Part shown: positions 40,836-47,581 of the stretch, one piece after another | Numbering within the stretch: the first letter of the stretch is position 1 | How the letters are laid out: each line of letters opens with the position of its first letter | DNA from: a virus | Strand: one strand, 5' to 3' | DNA length: 48,346 nucleotides | IMG/VR virus record: IMGVR_UViG_3300032333_000120 | Span: 1-48,346 of that record | Notes under the pieces: model-generated | Database searches by the model: none | The model's input: the letters and a program-made list of their open reading frames with translations, nothing else | What the model was told of the DNA's origin: nothing | Position numbers and translations under genes: made by a program

Positions 40836-41267
40836 TTACCTATAATCTTCACTTTCAGCCTGAATCATAGGCCTGTTGACGCCCATGTAGGGGATTGAAC
40901 GCATTGTGTTGTACTCGACGAACTCTTCGGCGGCTGACTTCATGCCTTCCTTATCTTGTATGTATTCTTCAACTACATCAGCCCACACATGATGGCGAGA
41001 GTTGTCGTAAATCATCGAGAGTGCAGTCCACTTCACCAGCAGAGGATATGAGTACACCACATGGAATGAGCCGTCAGTTACGTCACGCACGACGTCTTGC
41101 ACTGCGTGGTCAAGGTATTCACGTGGCTCCAGCATCACGGCCTCGAACTCACCATCGTATCTTTCCTTTACTCGTTCCATGAATCCAGTCCACCATGCCT
41201 CAGGTATGAGCGACGCACGCTTTGCATTCTTCTCCTTACGTTTACCCGCTTTGTTGTTCTTGGCCAT
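40836..41267 (-). CDS. hypothetical protein, Lys-rich N-terminus
   Basis: 143 residues. The first 20 are dominated by Lys/Arg/Asn, and the rest is mixed helix/strand with many aromatic residues (W-W-T-G-F, Y-S-Y-P-L, H-H-V-W). It reads away from the endolysin gene; their starts are only 16 bases apart, or overlap if the endolysin uses the alternative ATG at 41266. No family was recognised. Confidence 0.6.
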   Translation of the reverse strand: MAKNNKAGKRKEKNAKRASLIPEAWWTGFMERVKERYDGEFEAVMLEPREYLDHAVQDVVRDVTDGSFHVVYSYPLLVKWTALSMIYDNSRHHVWADVVEEYIQDKEGMKSAAEEFVEYNTMRSIPYMGVNRPMIQAESEDYR

Positions 41268-41283
41268 GACCCAGTTGTGTGCG

Positions 41284-41868
41284 ATGAATCAGAGCCAGAG
41301 CAAGCGAATGTTAATCTACGACGATAGACGTGCACTCACGTCCGCACTATCTCTGATTGAATCAGGCAATGATGATTTGGCCGTTGGTGATAGACGCTCA
41401 AGCGATGGTCCAGCCTTAGGTAGATTTCAGATACACCAGAGTGCGTGGAATGACATTACGGCCATGCGTGCCAAGGATGGCTTGCCTCAGTTCACTTATC
41501 ACAGTGCCCACAATCGCTACGCATCAGAGGAGTATGCCTACTATCTGTTGAATGCTATCAATGCTGAGTTCATCAGGCATCACAGGCATAGCCCACATCC
41601 AAGCGTGCTGTATGCGTGCTATTCCCTTGGGCCTAGCATCATAGCCAAGATACCACGTATGCGTAATCTCAAGCCATATCAGATACCACATGATGCCATC
41701 ATGCTCATCCCCGATATGACCAAGCCCTATTCGTTCCTCACATCTATCGGCTACAGCAGGTACATGGCCAAGCGTAAGTACGAGACAGGCGTGCGATACT
41801 CCAATTTGTTGTTTGACCACACCAACTCAGTCAGGCTCTATGGCCGTCCAACACTCTACACACGATGA
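41284..41868 (+). CDS. endolysin, lytic-transglycosylase-like
   Basis: 194 residues from the ATG at 41284. Alternatives are 41266 and 41311; longer frames would run antisense into the neighbouring gene. Residues about 18-52 carry the lysozyme-like pattern A-L-S-L-I-E-S-G-N-D-D-L-A-V-G-D, then G-R-F-Q-I-H. Glu26 is the probable catalytic acid. Such enzymes cleave the glycan strands of peptidoglycan. No signal peptide is evident with this start, so export would depend on the holin at 31858, which lies far away in the late operon. It overlaps the next gene by 4 bases. Confidence 0.75.
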   Translation: MNQSQSKRMLIYDDRRALTSALSLIESGNDDLAVGDRRSSDGPALGRFQIHQSAWNDITAMRAKDGLPQFTYHSAHNRYASEEYAYYLLNAINAEFIRHHRHSPHPSVLYACYSLGPSIIAKIPRMRNLKPYQIPHDAIMLIPDMTKPYSFLTSIGYSRYMAKRKYETGVRYSNLLFDHTNSVRLYGRPTLYTR

Positions 41869-42317
41869 GCAAGGACAGAGCCAAGTTCGATATCGACCTA
41901 CAGTATGGTCAGGCAGGCGAACGTTGGCTCACGTGGCTTGGAACAGACCAAGCCAAGGTAGAGGTGAAGACAGAGCGTGATACTTGGGCTACCACAGGCA
42001 ATGCGTGCTTCGAATACAGATGCAGAGGCAAGGCATCAGGCATAGCCATCACTGCATCAGACTATTGGATACACCTGTTCAAGTTGGGTGAGACCACACA
42101 CATGGGCTTCATATGGTCAGTTGATGACCTTAAGCAGTTCCTAAGGATATGCATCACAACCAAGGGCTATGCTGGCTCTAGAGTGGTCCAAGGAGGAGAT
42201 GATGACCAATCCACAGTCATCCTAGTCCCCATTACCGAATTGTGGCGTGTATCGACTATTGGCTTACCGATTGGTGCTAAGACTAAGCCAGTAGACAGTG
42301 ATAATCGGCCTGATTGA
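41865..42317 (+). CDS. PD-(D/E)XK nuclease-like protein
   Basis: 150 residues. G-Q-A-G-E (15-19), V-E-V-K-T-E-R-D (32-39), a Y-R-C-R-G-K-A-S-G-I segment (51-60) and S-D-Y-W-I-H (65-70) match the pattern of small phage PD-(D/E)XK enzymes, with Glu33 and Lys35 as the E-x-K pair. A Holliday-junction or other DNA-cleaving role is possible, but RusA in the same genome already supplies resolution. Expression is probably coupled to the endolysin through the ATGA overlap. Confidence 0.6.
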   Translation: MSKDRAKFDIDLQYGQAGERWLTWLGTDQAKVEVKTERDTWATTGNACFEYRCRGKASGIAITASDYWIHLFKLGETTHMGFIWSVDDLKQFLRICITTKGYAGSRVVQGGDDDQSTVILVPITELWRVSTIGLPIGAKTKPVDSDNRPD

Positions 42318-42558
42318 TTGATTAGCCTAGGATTAAATGCGTCGCATGGCTGATGGTAATTCTGAAAGAAAGATAGCCTAGTCAAGCCCCCTCTACGTCA
42401 CTTGGTGTGTTTGGTACGCATTTTGTGCATACACATCACCCCAACTGACCTTGATTAGACATAATGACTATTTTGCGAAACCCGCTGTATCCCCTCCTAA
42501 TGGTTTCGAAGGGGGCGGGGGGGGTCGAACGTTGAGATTTTCCAGATATCCAGACGGG
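42318..42558. other. intergenic region between convergent genes
   Basis: About 240 bases with no gene. It holds two GCCTAG-containing repeats, a long imperfect hairpin (42404-42440) and a G run (42511-42524, broken by one C). Candidates are a bidirectional terminator or an origin; neither is proven. Confidence 0.5.
42404..42440. terminator. long imperfect hairpin between convergent genes
   Basis: Inner stem GTACGCA/TGCATAC (one mismatch) around a TTTTG loop, outer stem GGTGTGT/ACATCACC with a one-base bulge, separated by a 3-base internal bulge. No T run follows on either strand, so it may be a weak terminator or a structured DNA element. Confidence 0.35.
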
Positions 42559-43116
42559 TTAGGAGACATCCCCCTTATCCCCAAAAAGACTCTTCTTCGG
42601 GTCTTTCGACCACTCAAGGAACGCTGACGTAGACTTAGGTTTATCGACGACTACCTCGGCGTCAAGGATTACTTCTTTGGCCTTTTTGAGACCCTCCCCC
42701 TTTTCCTTCAACAGTTTATTGATGGTGTCGTGGGTGATGCTAAATCGGTGTTCTACGACAGCCGTCGGTTGGTCCTGTAGGGACTGAATCTTGTCGATGG
42801 CGATGCCCATGGCGATGGGTATCTGGGAGACGTGAAGGTTGTCCAGTTCGGCCACCAGTTTGTGGGAGGCCTGTTGGACGAAGTTCTTAAGGTTGCGGAC
42901 AGTGACCGATTTAAATTCATCCCTAAGTCCAGTGGACTCGGGCATCTCCCGCTTGATGGCCATGACGTTGTTTGGGGACATCTTGTGCTCCTTGGCGATT
43001 TCAAGGATTGGGGTGCCTGCCCTGAGGGCTTCCTGCACGGCCTCACGTCGGGCGGGGTCAATTCGGCTTGCGTTGTGGTCTGACGAGGGGTTGGTGTCTA
43101 GGCGTTCGTTTTCCAT
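42559..43116 (-). CDS. HTH protein, candidate small terminase subunit
   Basis: 185 residues. A helix-turn-helix lies at about 35-57 (T-P-I-L-E-I-A-K-E-H-K-M-S-P-N-N-V). A helical region follows (about 75-120) with I-A-M-G-I-A-I-D-K-I-Q-S-L and P-T-A-V-V-E-H, a pattern I associate with phage HTH proteins near terminases. The C-terminus is charged. Small terminase subunits bind DNA through an HTH and then form rings by a central helical part, which fits. However, the gene points away from the large terminase, so a regulator is an alternative. Confidence 0.5.
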   Translation of the reverse strand: MENERLDTNPSSDHNASRIDPARREAVQEALRAGTPILEIAKEHKMSPNNVMAIKREMPESTGLRDEFKSVTVRNLKNFVQQASHKLVAELDNLHVSQIPIAMGIAIDKIQSLQDQPTAVVEHRFSITHDTINKLLKEKGEGLKKAKEVILDAEVVVDKPKSTSAFLEWSKDPKKSLFGDKGDVS

Positions 43117-43159
43117 TGACCCAAATTGGTCCGAAGTGAGTATCGGGTCAATGGAGAAC
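43108..43159. promoter_or_regulatory. inverted repeat spanning two divergent starts
   Basis: GGGTCAATGGARAAC occurs on both strands facing outward (43145-43159 on + and 43122-43108 on -), one mismatch, with 22 bases between. Each copy contains the start codon of its gene, so both proteins begin Met-Glu-Asn. This may be an operator or a shared translation-control site. Confidence 0.55.
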
Positions 43160-43636
43160 CAGCCTAACTACTTCGAGCGTAAATGCATGCTCGAAATCAC
43201 CCCCATCAAGAGCACGCACCAGTCTGCCCTCAGAATCATCCACCGCAAGGGCGGGAAGCCATTCGTGGGTAAGTACGCCAAGAGCGACGTAAAGCAGTGG
43301 ATTGAGCGTTTTGAGCATTTAGCCAAGGATAAGGCTCCAGACAAGCCTTACACGGGTCCACTGGAACTTACGCTCTATTTCGGTTTTCCACTCATTCAGT
43401 CTGACAAGGGCAAGAGTACCGCCATGACGACCAAGCCCGATTTCGACAATTTGAGCAAGTCGGTCTGCGATGCCCTGACCAAGTGCGGATACTGGCATGA
43501 CGACTCTCAGGTGGTTTTTGGCAAGGTCCTCAAGTTCAGGACGGATAAGCCATTTGTCGGATTCTGGGTCAAACCATGCAATTGGGTCGATAACGCCTAT
43601 TGCGACCAACTCAGGCAAACCCTCTCCAATGCGTGA
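43151..43636 (+). CDS. rusA: RusA-family Holliday junction resolvase
   Basis: 161 residues from the ATG at 43151. The RusA signature is clear: K-P-D-F-D-N-L (95-101), D at 107 in V-C-D-A-L, and W-H-D-D-S-Q-V-V (115-122) with the catalytic aspartates. RusA dimers cut four-way DNA junctions and are typical of phages that recombine or need branch-free DNA before packaging. It overlaps the next gene by 8 bases. It may work with the RecE-like/Erf pair encoded on the other strand. Confidence 0.93.
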   Translation: MENQPNYFERKCMLEITPIKSTHQSALRIIHRKGGKPFVGKYAKSDVKQWIERFEHLAKDKAPDKPYTGPLELTLYFGFPLIQSDKGKSTAMTTKPDFDNLSKSVCDALTKCGYWHDDSQVVFGKVLKFRTDKPFVGFWVKPCNWVDNAYCDQLRQTLSNA

Positions 43637-44087
43637 ACAAATCGTAATCGCCACCTATGGCATCCCGAAGGCCGAACTCCAAGATTTCCGCAGAACCCTC
43701 GAAGAGGGCAAGATGTGGTTCCGAGAGCGTTCTGGCGGGAAGCCGTCAACCCTGTGTCCTGTCGCTTTCACAGAGGAAGGCCTTAAGGCTGTTTTGGCAC
43801 GCTTTGGCGTCGGACAGTCCAAGCCAGCCGAAATCGACGCATCTACATTTCCCGCTAAGGTGGTCAGATGCGACTTCCCTAACAAGCGACTGATGTCGGT
43901 GCTTCCAGAGGGGGCCGATAAGCCAGTCATGGTACAGACGGCCAACTCTGGCCTTTTCTATCGAGGAGCACAGGTGGTCGTTACCCGTAGGGGGAATTCA
44001 CTTATCTGCTTGCAACGTCCAGTCAGTAAGGAGAAACTCTTTACCACCCTCAATCGAACCAAGCCCAATGAGCAAGAGCACTCGTAA
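43629..44087 (+). CDS. hypothetical protein after rusA
   Basis: 152 residues. The first half is helical with charged residues (about 12-60). The second half is strand-rich with repeated basic residues and ends in a charged tail. The ATG at 43629 overlaps the rusA stop. No known motif was recognised. Confidence 0.65.
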   Translation: MREQIVIATYGIPKAELQDFRRTLEEGKMWFRERSGGKPSTLCPVAFTEEGLKAVLARFGVGQSKPAEIDASTFPAKVVRCDFPNKRLMSVLPEGADKPVMVQTANSGLFYRGAQVVVTRRGNSLICLQRPVSKEKLFTTLNRTKPNEQEHS

Positions 44088-44136
44088 GAATAAGTCCAAG
44101 ATGAACAAGCCAGTCCGTGGCGGTAAGCGTTGCTAA
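44068..44136 (+). CDS. 22-residue basic peptide (possible gene)
   Basis: ATG at 44068 to TAA at 44136: a 22-residue peptide with nine Lys/Arg, ending G-G-K-R-C. It overlaps the preceding gene's end by 20 bases in another frame and is followed by 21 bases before the next ATG. The neighbours on the right also begin with short basic sequences. Whether it is translated is uncertain. Confidence 0.35.
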   Translation: MSKSTRKNKSKMNKPVRGGKRC

Positions 44137-44157
44137 CCGCCGCCAAGATAAAAAGCC

Positions 44158-44580
44158 ATGGCTAAGAACATCAGTCGCAAATTGAGGACGGCTTATTCCA
44201 AGATGAATAGGCCCAAGGCAGATTCATCTCCTGTCGCCGCCGAAAAGAAAAAGTCCGACACGACTGTCATCGCTGGCCAGCGGATGAAGACCCGCAATGC
44301 CGAGAAGAGTTTTGAACTCGTCGGCGGTTATCGACAGGGCTCTGCCCACGTCTCCAAGAGGGCTATGGCAACTCAGGGCCCAAAGGCCGTAACTGACGCT
44401 TTCAAGGGCCAGATGGTCAGCCCGAAGAAACTCCGCATCGGTGCATCCCGATACGACGCCAAACACGGCACGCCAAAGCGTATGCAGACTGAAGCCTACA
44501 TCGAAGGCGTCCAGACTGGCATGCACGGCCAATCCGTCTGGTCCATGCACAAGAACAAGAACAGGGCTAACGGCTTCTAA
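44158..44580 (+). CDS. basic hypothetical protein (packaging region)
   Basis: 140 residues, rich in Lys/Arg (about one quarter of the N-terminal 50), with Gly/Ser stretches and no long hydrophobic segment. It begins MAKNIS, resembling the next gene's MAKNIK start. The composition suits nucleic-acid binding or a disordered virion protein. No family was recognised. Confidence 0.65.
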   Translation: MAKNISRKLRTAYSKMNRPKADSSPVAAEKKKSDTTVIAGQRMKTRNAEKSFELVGGYRQGSAHVSKRAMATQGPKAVTDAFKGQMVSPKKLRIGASRYDAKHGTPKRMQTEAYIEGVQTGMHGQSVWSMHKNKNRANGF

Positions 44581-44600
44581 CTTTCAATCCACCAAACCAA

Positions 44601-45155
44601 ATGGCTAAAAACATCAAAGTAAAATACCGAATCGGCAGTCAGGTCTCCGACTCCAAGTTCGTCCGCAACGAAGTTGCTAAGAACAGGAATCGCATGCGTA
44701 AGCCGACGCCAGAAGAGTCTGGCAAGGGCACGAACCCGAATCCCTTCAACTTGAAGAAGTGGGCGAAGGAAAACATCAAGGTGCCCAAGCAGAAGAAGAC
44801 CAAGTACATGTCCCCCGCCAACGAAAAAAAGTCTCTGGCATTCAAAGGTAAGCACCAGAGGGCTAAGTTCAACGAGGGCATCGTCAATAAGGTGAAGGAG
44901 CAGGGCTCCGTCAGCGGCGTTGACCTCTATCCGCCAAATCGTGGCATCGGCCCAGACGGCAAGGCTACCATGTATGACGAGCGTCAGTGGAAACTCCGCA
45001 AGGGCCACGACGACATCATGAAGCGTCGAGACAAGAAGAACTTCAATCGTGGTGCCGTCACTGGTGGTGCCATCGGCGTCGGTGCCGCCACCACCGCCAT
45101 GGGTGCCCACTCCTATTGGAGCAAGCACAAGGAATCCCAGCGTAACGCCAAGTAA
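44601..45155 (+). CDS. basic protein with Gly/Ala hydrophobic segment
   Basis: 184 residues. Long Lys/Asn/Pro-rich body (1-145), then a Gly/Ala-rich hydrophobic segment (about 150-170) followed by H-S-Y-W and a basic end. The leader is ACCAAACCAA-ATG, close to the common A/C-rich leader. It may be a virion protein that binds DNA and contacts membrane. No family was recognised. Confidence 0.65.
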   Translation: MAKNIKVKYRIGSQVSDSKFVRNEVAKNRNRMRKPTPEESGKGTNPNPFNLKKWAKENIKVPKQKKTKYMSPANEKKSLAFKGKHQRAKFNEGIVNKVKEQGSVSGVDLYPPNRGIGPDGKATMYDERQWKLRKGHDDIMKRRDKKNFNRGAVTGGAIGVGAATTAMGAHSYWSKHKESQRNAK

Positions 45156-45746
45156 TTGGATGATAACGAGGTCATAGTCCCGACCTCGGGCAACCCTGCT
45201 CTTGACCCTTCAAAGGCCGAGAGTGGGCTTGTTGGACGCTTAAACCTTGAGGGCAAGTTTTCCGACACTAGAGCCGAGAAGAAATTCGAGACTAGGGTAG
45301 GCTATTGGGGCGGAAAGCATTGGTCCCAGATAGCAGAAGACAGTAATAAAAATTCTCGTCGCCTTCTTTCAGAAGGCGACAGGCAGAAGGAGCAACTCAA
45401 GGAATACTGGGACGCTAGGAAGCGGAAGGAGCAACAGAACCCAGACAAGAAGCCGAGGCATACGCAAAGCGTAGGCGGTGAAGGCGGTGGGGGCGGTAGG
45501 GGTCGGAGCATGCAGTTTGGAATTTCAAACGCATCTGGAGCCAATTACGCCACGATGCAATTTAGGAGCAAGGTGATGCAGGACGCCTGTTCGGCAAAGT
45601 TTACTTCCGCATTTCCAATGAACACCCACCTTCCTCAGGTCTGTGGTCCGTTCAGGCCAATCACCATATCTTCGCAGGGTGGCCTATCGCAGTCATCTCT
45701 GCAAGAATCTATCGGCACGGGATTAATCCCGAACATGGACGCATAG
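45156..45746 (+). CDS. hypothetical protein with TTG start
   Basis: 196 residues if translation starts at TTG 45156, directly after the previous TAA (45153-45155). No ATG in this frame lies near; the ATG at 45160 is in another frame. Residues about 40-105 are charged and helical. A Gly run follows (about 108-117), then a neutral strand-like C-terminus. Ending 1 base before the large terminase, it could be a terminase-associated protein; a small-subunit role is possible but no HTH is seen. Confidence 0.6.
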   Translation: MDDNEVIVPTSGNPALDPSKAESGLVGRLNLEGKFSDTRAEKKFETRVGYWGGKHWSQIAEDSNKNSRRLLSEGDRQKEQLKEYWDARKRKEQQNPDKKPRHTQSVGGEGGGGGRGRSMQFGISNASGANYATMQFRSKVMQDACSAKFTSAFPMNTHLPQVCGPFRPITISSQGGLSQSSLQESIGTGLIPNMDA

Positions 45747-45747
45747 C

Positions 45748-47376
45748 ATGGCATTTGAGCGAGTCACAGTCGCTGGCGTCGAATTGACCAAGCATCCAGT
45801 CATTCATCTTCCAACCGAGGAAGAGGTTTTGCGTATCGCACGTGAACTTGGTCCAGAGGCCACCGCTGAAATCCTAAAGCGACGTGAGGAAAAGATTAAG
45901 GCAGAGGAAGTTGACCCGTACAGGCACGGCTACGAGCCAGACTGCTGGGCTGATGCAGATGAGATTCTCATGTCTGGCACCGAATTGCTCATCATGGGTG
46001 GCAATCGTGCTGGAAAGACCGAATACGCCGCCAAGAGAGTAATGCAACTTCTGTGCACTAGGCCAGAAAGCAGGGTTTGGTGCCTCCATACTACGTCTCA
46101 AACTTCCATTCAGATGCAACAGGCGGTCATTTGGAAGTACATGCCACCAGAGTTCAAGAACGCCAAGAAGACCAAAGTGACCAACATCCAGTATTCCCAG
46201 AAAAACGGGTTTACTGATGCTACATTCGTACTGCCGAATAGGTCTCAAATCTTCTTCATGAACTATGGTCAGGAGAAAAAGGTCATCGAAGGTGGCGAGC
46301 CAGACCTTATTTGGTGCGACGAACTAGTTCCGCCAGATTGGGTCGAAACGCTCAGGTACCGACTGGCTACTCGAAGCGGAAAGATGATTATCACCTTCAC
46401 TCCCATCACTGGTTTCACTCCAGTCGTGAAGGATTACGTCGCTGGGTGCAGGATTAAGAAAACTTTGCCTGCCACGCTCCTTCCAGACACGCAAAACGTT
46501 CCAAGCATTCCGCTTGGGCACATGCCATACACGGCGAAATGCTTAAAGGGTGCGGCTGGGGTCATCTGGTTCCACTCCGAACTCAACAGGTATTCCCCGT
46601 TTGAGCAGATTAAGTTAGCACTTCGTGGTCGTGGCCCGTATGAGGTAAAAATTCGTGCCTATGGGTGGGCTGAGTCTCTTTCTGGCTCTCAGTTCCCAAG
46701 ATTCGGAGAGCCGAATATCATCCCAGACGACCAAATCCCAGAAGAAGGCACAAACTACATGGCAGTTGACCCTGCTGGTGCAAGAAACTGGTTCATGATT
46801 TGGATGCGTGTCGATGAATACGGAAACAAGTTCGTCTATCGTGAATGGCCAGACATTAGCATGGGCGAGTGGGCCATGGCTGGAGACAAGCACGACGGAA
46901 AGGCTGGCCCCGCACAAAGGCAGGGTGCTGGAATGGGATTGGACGAAATCAAGGCCCACATTTTGAATTTAGAAGACGAAGAAGAGATTGCCGACAGGTT
47001 TATCGACCCACGTGCAGGCGGAACTACAATCATCCAGAAGGAGGGCGGAACAACGCTCATACAACTGCTTGACGATGGCGAGTTCCCCATGTTTTTCACG
47101 CCAGCGGCGGGACTGAGGCTCGAAGAAGGCATCTCCATCATCAACGACTGGTTCTCTTACGACCCGAATCAGCCAATCAGTGCGGTCAACCAGCCGAAAC
47201 TTTACATCTCCGAAAACTGCCACAACCTGATATGGTGTCTGCGTGAGTGGACTGGGCTAGACGCCGAAAAGGGTGCAAGCAAGGACCCAATCGACGCATT
47301 GAGGTATCTAGCCGTCATGGACCCGCAATATGGCGGCTCCGACTCTTATCGTGCATTCGGAGGAGGCTCTTACTAA
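45748..47376 (+). CDS. terL: large terminase subunit
   Basis: 542 residues. The ATPase part has Walker A G-G-N-R-A-G-K-T (84-91) and Walker B L-I-W-C-D-E (Asp191, Glu192). The nuclease part (RNase-H-like) has M-A-V-D-P-A-G (Asp341), F-I-D-P-R-A-G-G (Asp420) and D-P-I-D-A-L-R-Y (Asp516). The enzyme cuts concatemeric DNA and drives it into the capsid through the portal. Length and motif order are normal. It is followed after 1 base by a small HTH gene and then the portal. Confidence 0.93.
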   Translation: MAFERVTVAGVELTKHPVIHLPTEEEVLRIARELGPEATAEILKRREEKIKAEEVDPYRHGYEPDCWADADEILMSGTELLIMGGNRAGKTEYAAKRVMQLLCTRPESRVWCLHTTSQTSIQMQQAVIWKYMPPEFKNAKKTKVTNIQYSQKNGFTDATFVLPNRSQIFFMNYGQEKKVIEGGEPDLIWCDELVPPDWVETLRYRLATRSGKMIITFTPITGFTPVVKDYVAGCRIKKTLPATLLPDTQNVPSIPLGHMPYTAKCLKGAAGVIWFHSELNRYSPFEQIKLALRGRGPYEVKIRAYGWAESLSGSQFPRFGEPNIIPDDQIPEEGTNYMAVDPAGARNWFMIWMRVDEYGNKFVYREWPDISMGEWAMAGDKHDGKAGPAQRQGAGMGLDEIKAHILNLEDEEEIADRFIDPRAGGTTIIQKEGGTTLIQLLDDGEFPMFFTPAAGLRLEEGISIINDWFSYDPNQPISAVNQPKLYISENCHNLIWCLREWTGLDAEKGASKDPIDALRYLAVMDPQYGGSDSYRAFGGGSY

Positions 47377-47377
47377 A

Positions 47378-47581
47378 ATGGAACTACCCAAAGACACCCC
47401 ACCCCTTCTCAGGCTCGCTGACGCTTCAAGACTCCTGAACATTTCTAAGTCCACTATCCTGAGGCTTCGTCGCTCTGGACGCATCAAAACGTTTAAGACG
47501 CTTGGCGGTCAGCACATGATTTACAGGGATAGCATCCTCGAATTTATCAAGCAAAACTCTAATGAAATTCAAAAGCCCTAA
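47378..47581 (+). CDS. MerR/excisionase-type HTH protein between terL and portal
   Basis: 67 residues from the ATG at 47378. Helix-turn-helix at about 14-32 (L-A-D-A-S-R-L-L-N-I-S-K-S-T-I-L-R), then a wing-like G-R-I-K-T-F-K-T-L-G-G-Q segment and a short helix. This is the HTH_17/excisionase fold. No integrase exists, so it is unlikely to be a true excisionase. It could bind the packaging site or regulate late genes. The stop overlaps the portal start by 20 bases. Confidence 0.75.
   Translation: MELPKDTPPLLRLADASRLLNISKSTILRLRRSGRIKTFKTLGGQHMIYRDSILEFIKQNSNEIQKP

Noticed and set aside
42481-42540. tRNA remnant around repeated TCGAA near the G run
   Set aside because: T-arm-like fragments occur but no acceptor or anticodon stem can be formed.
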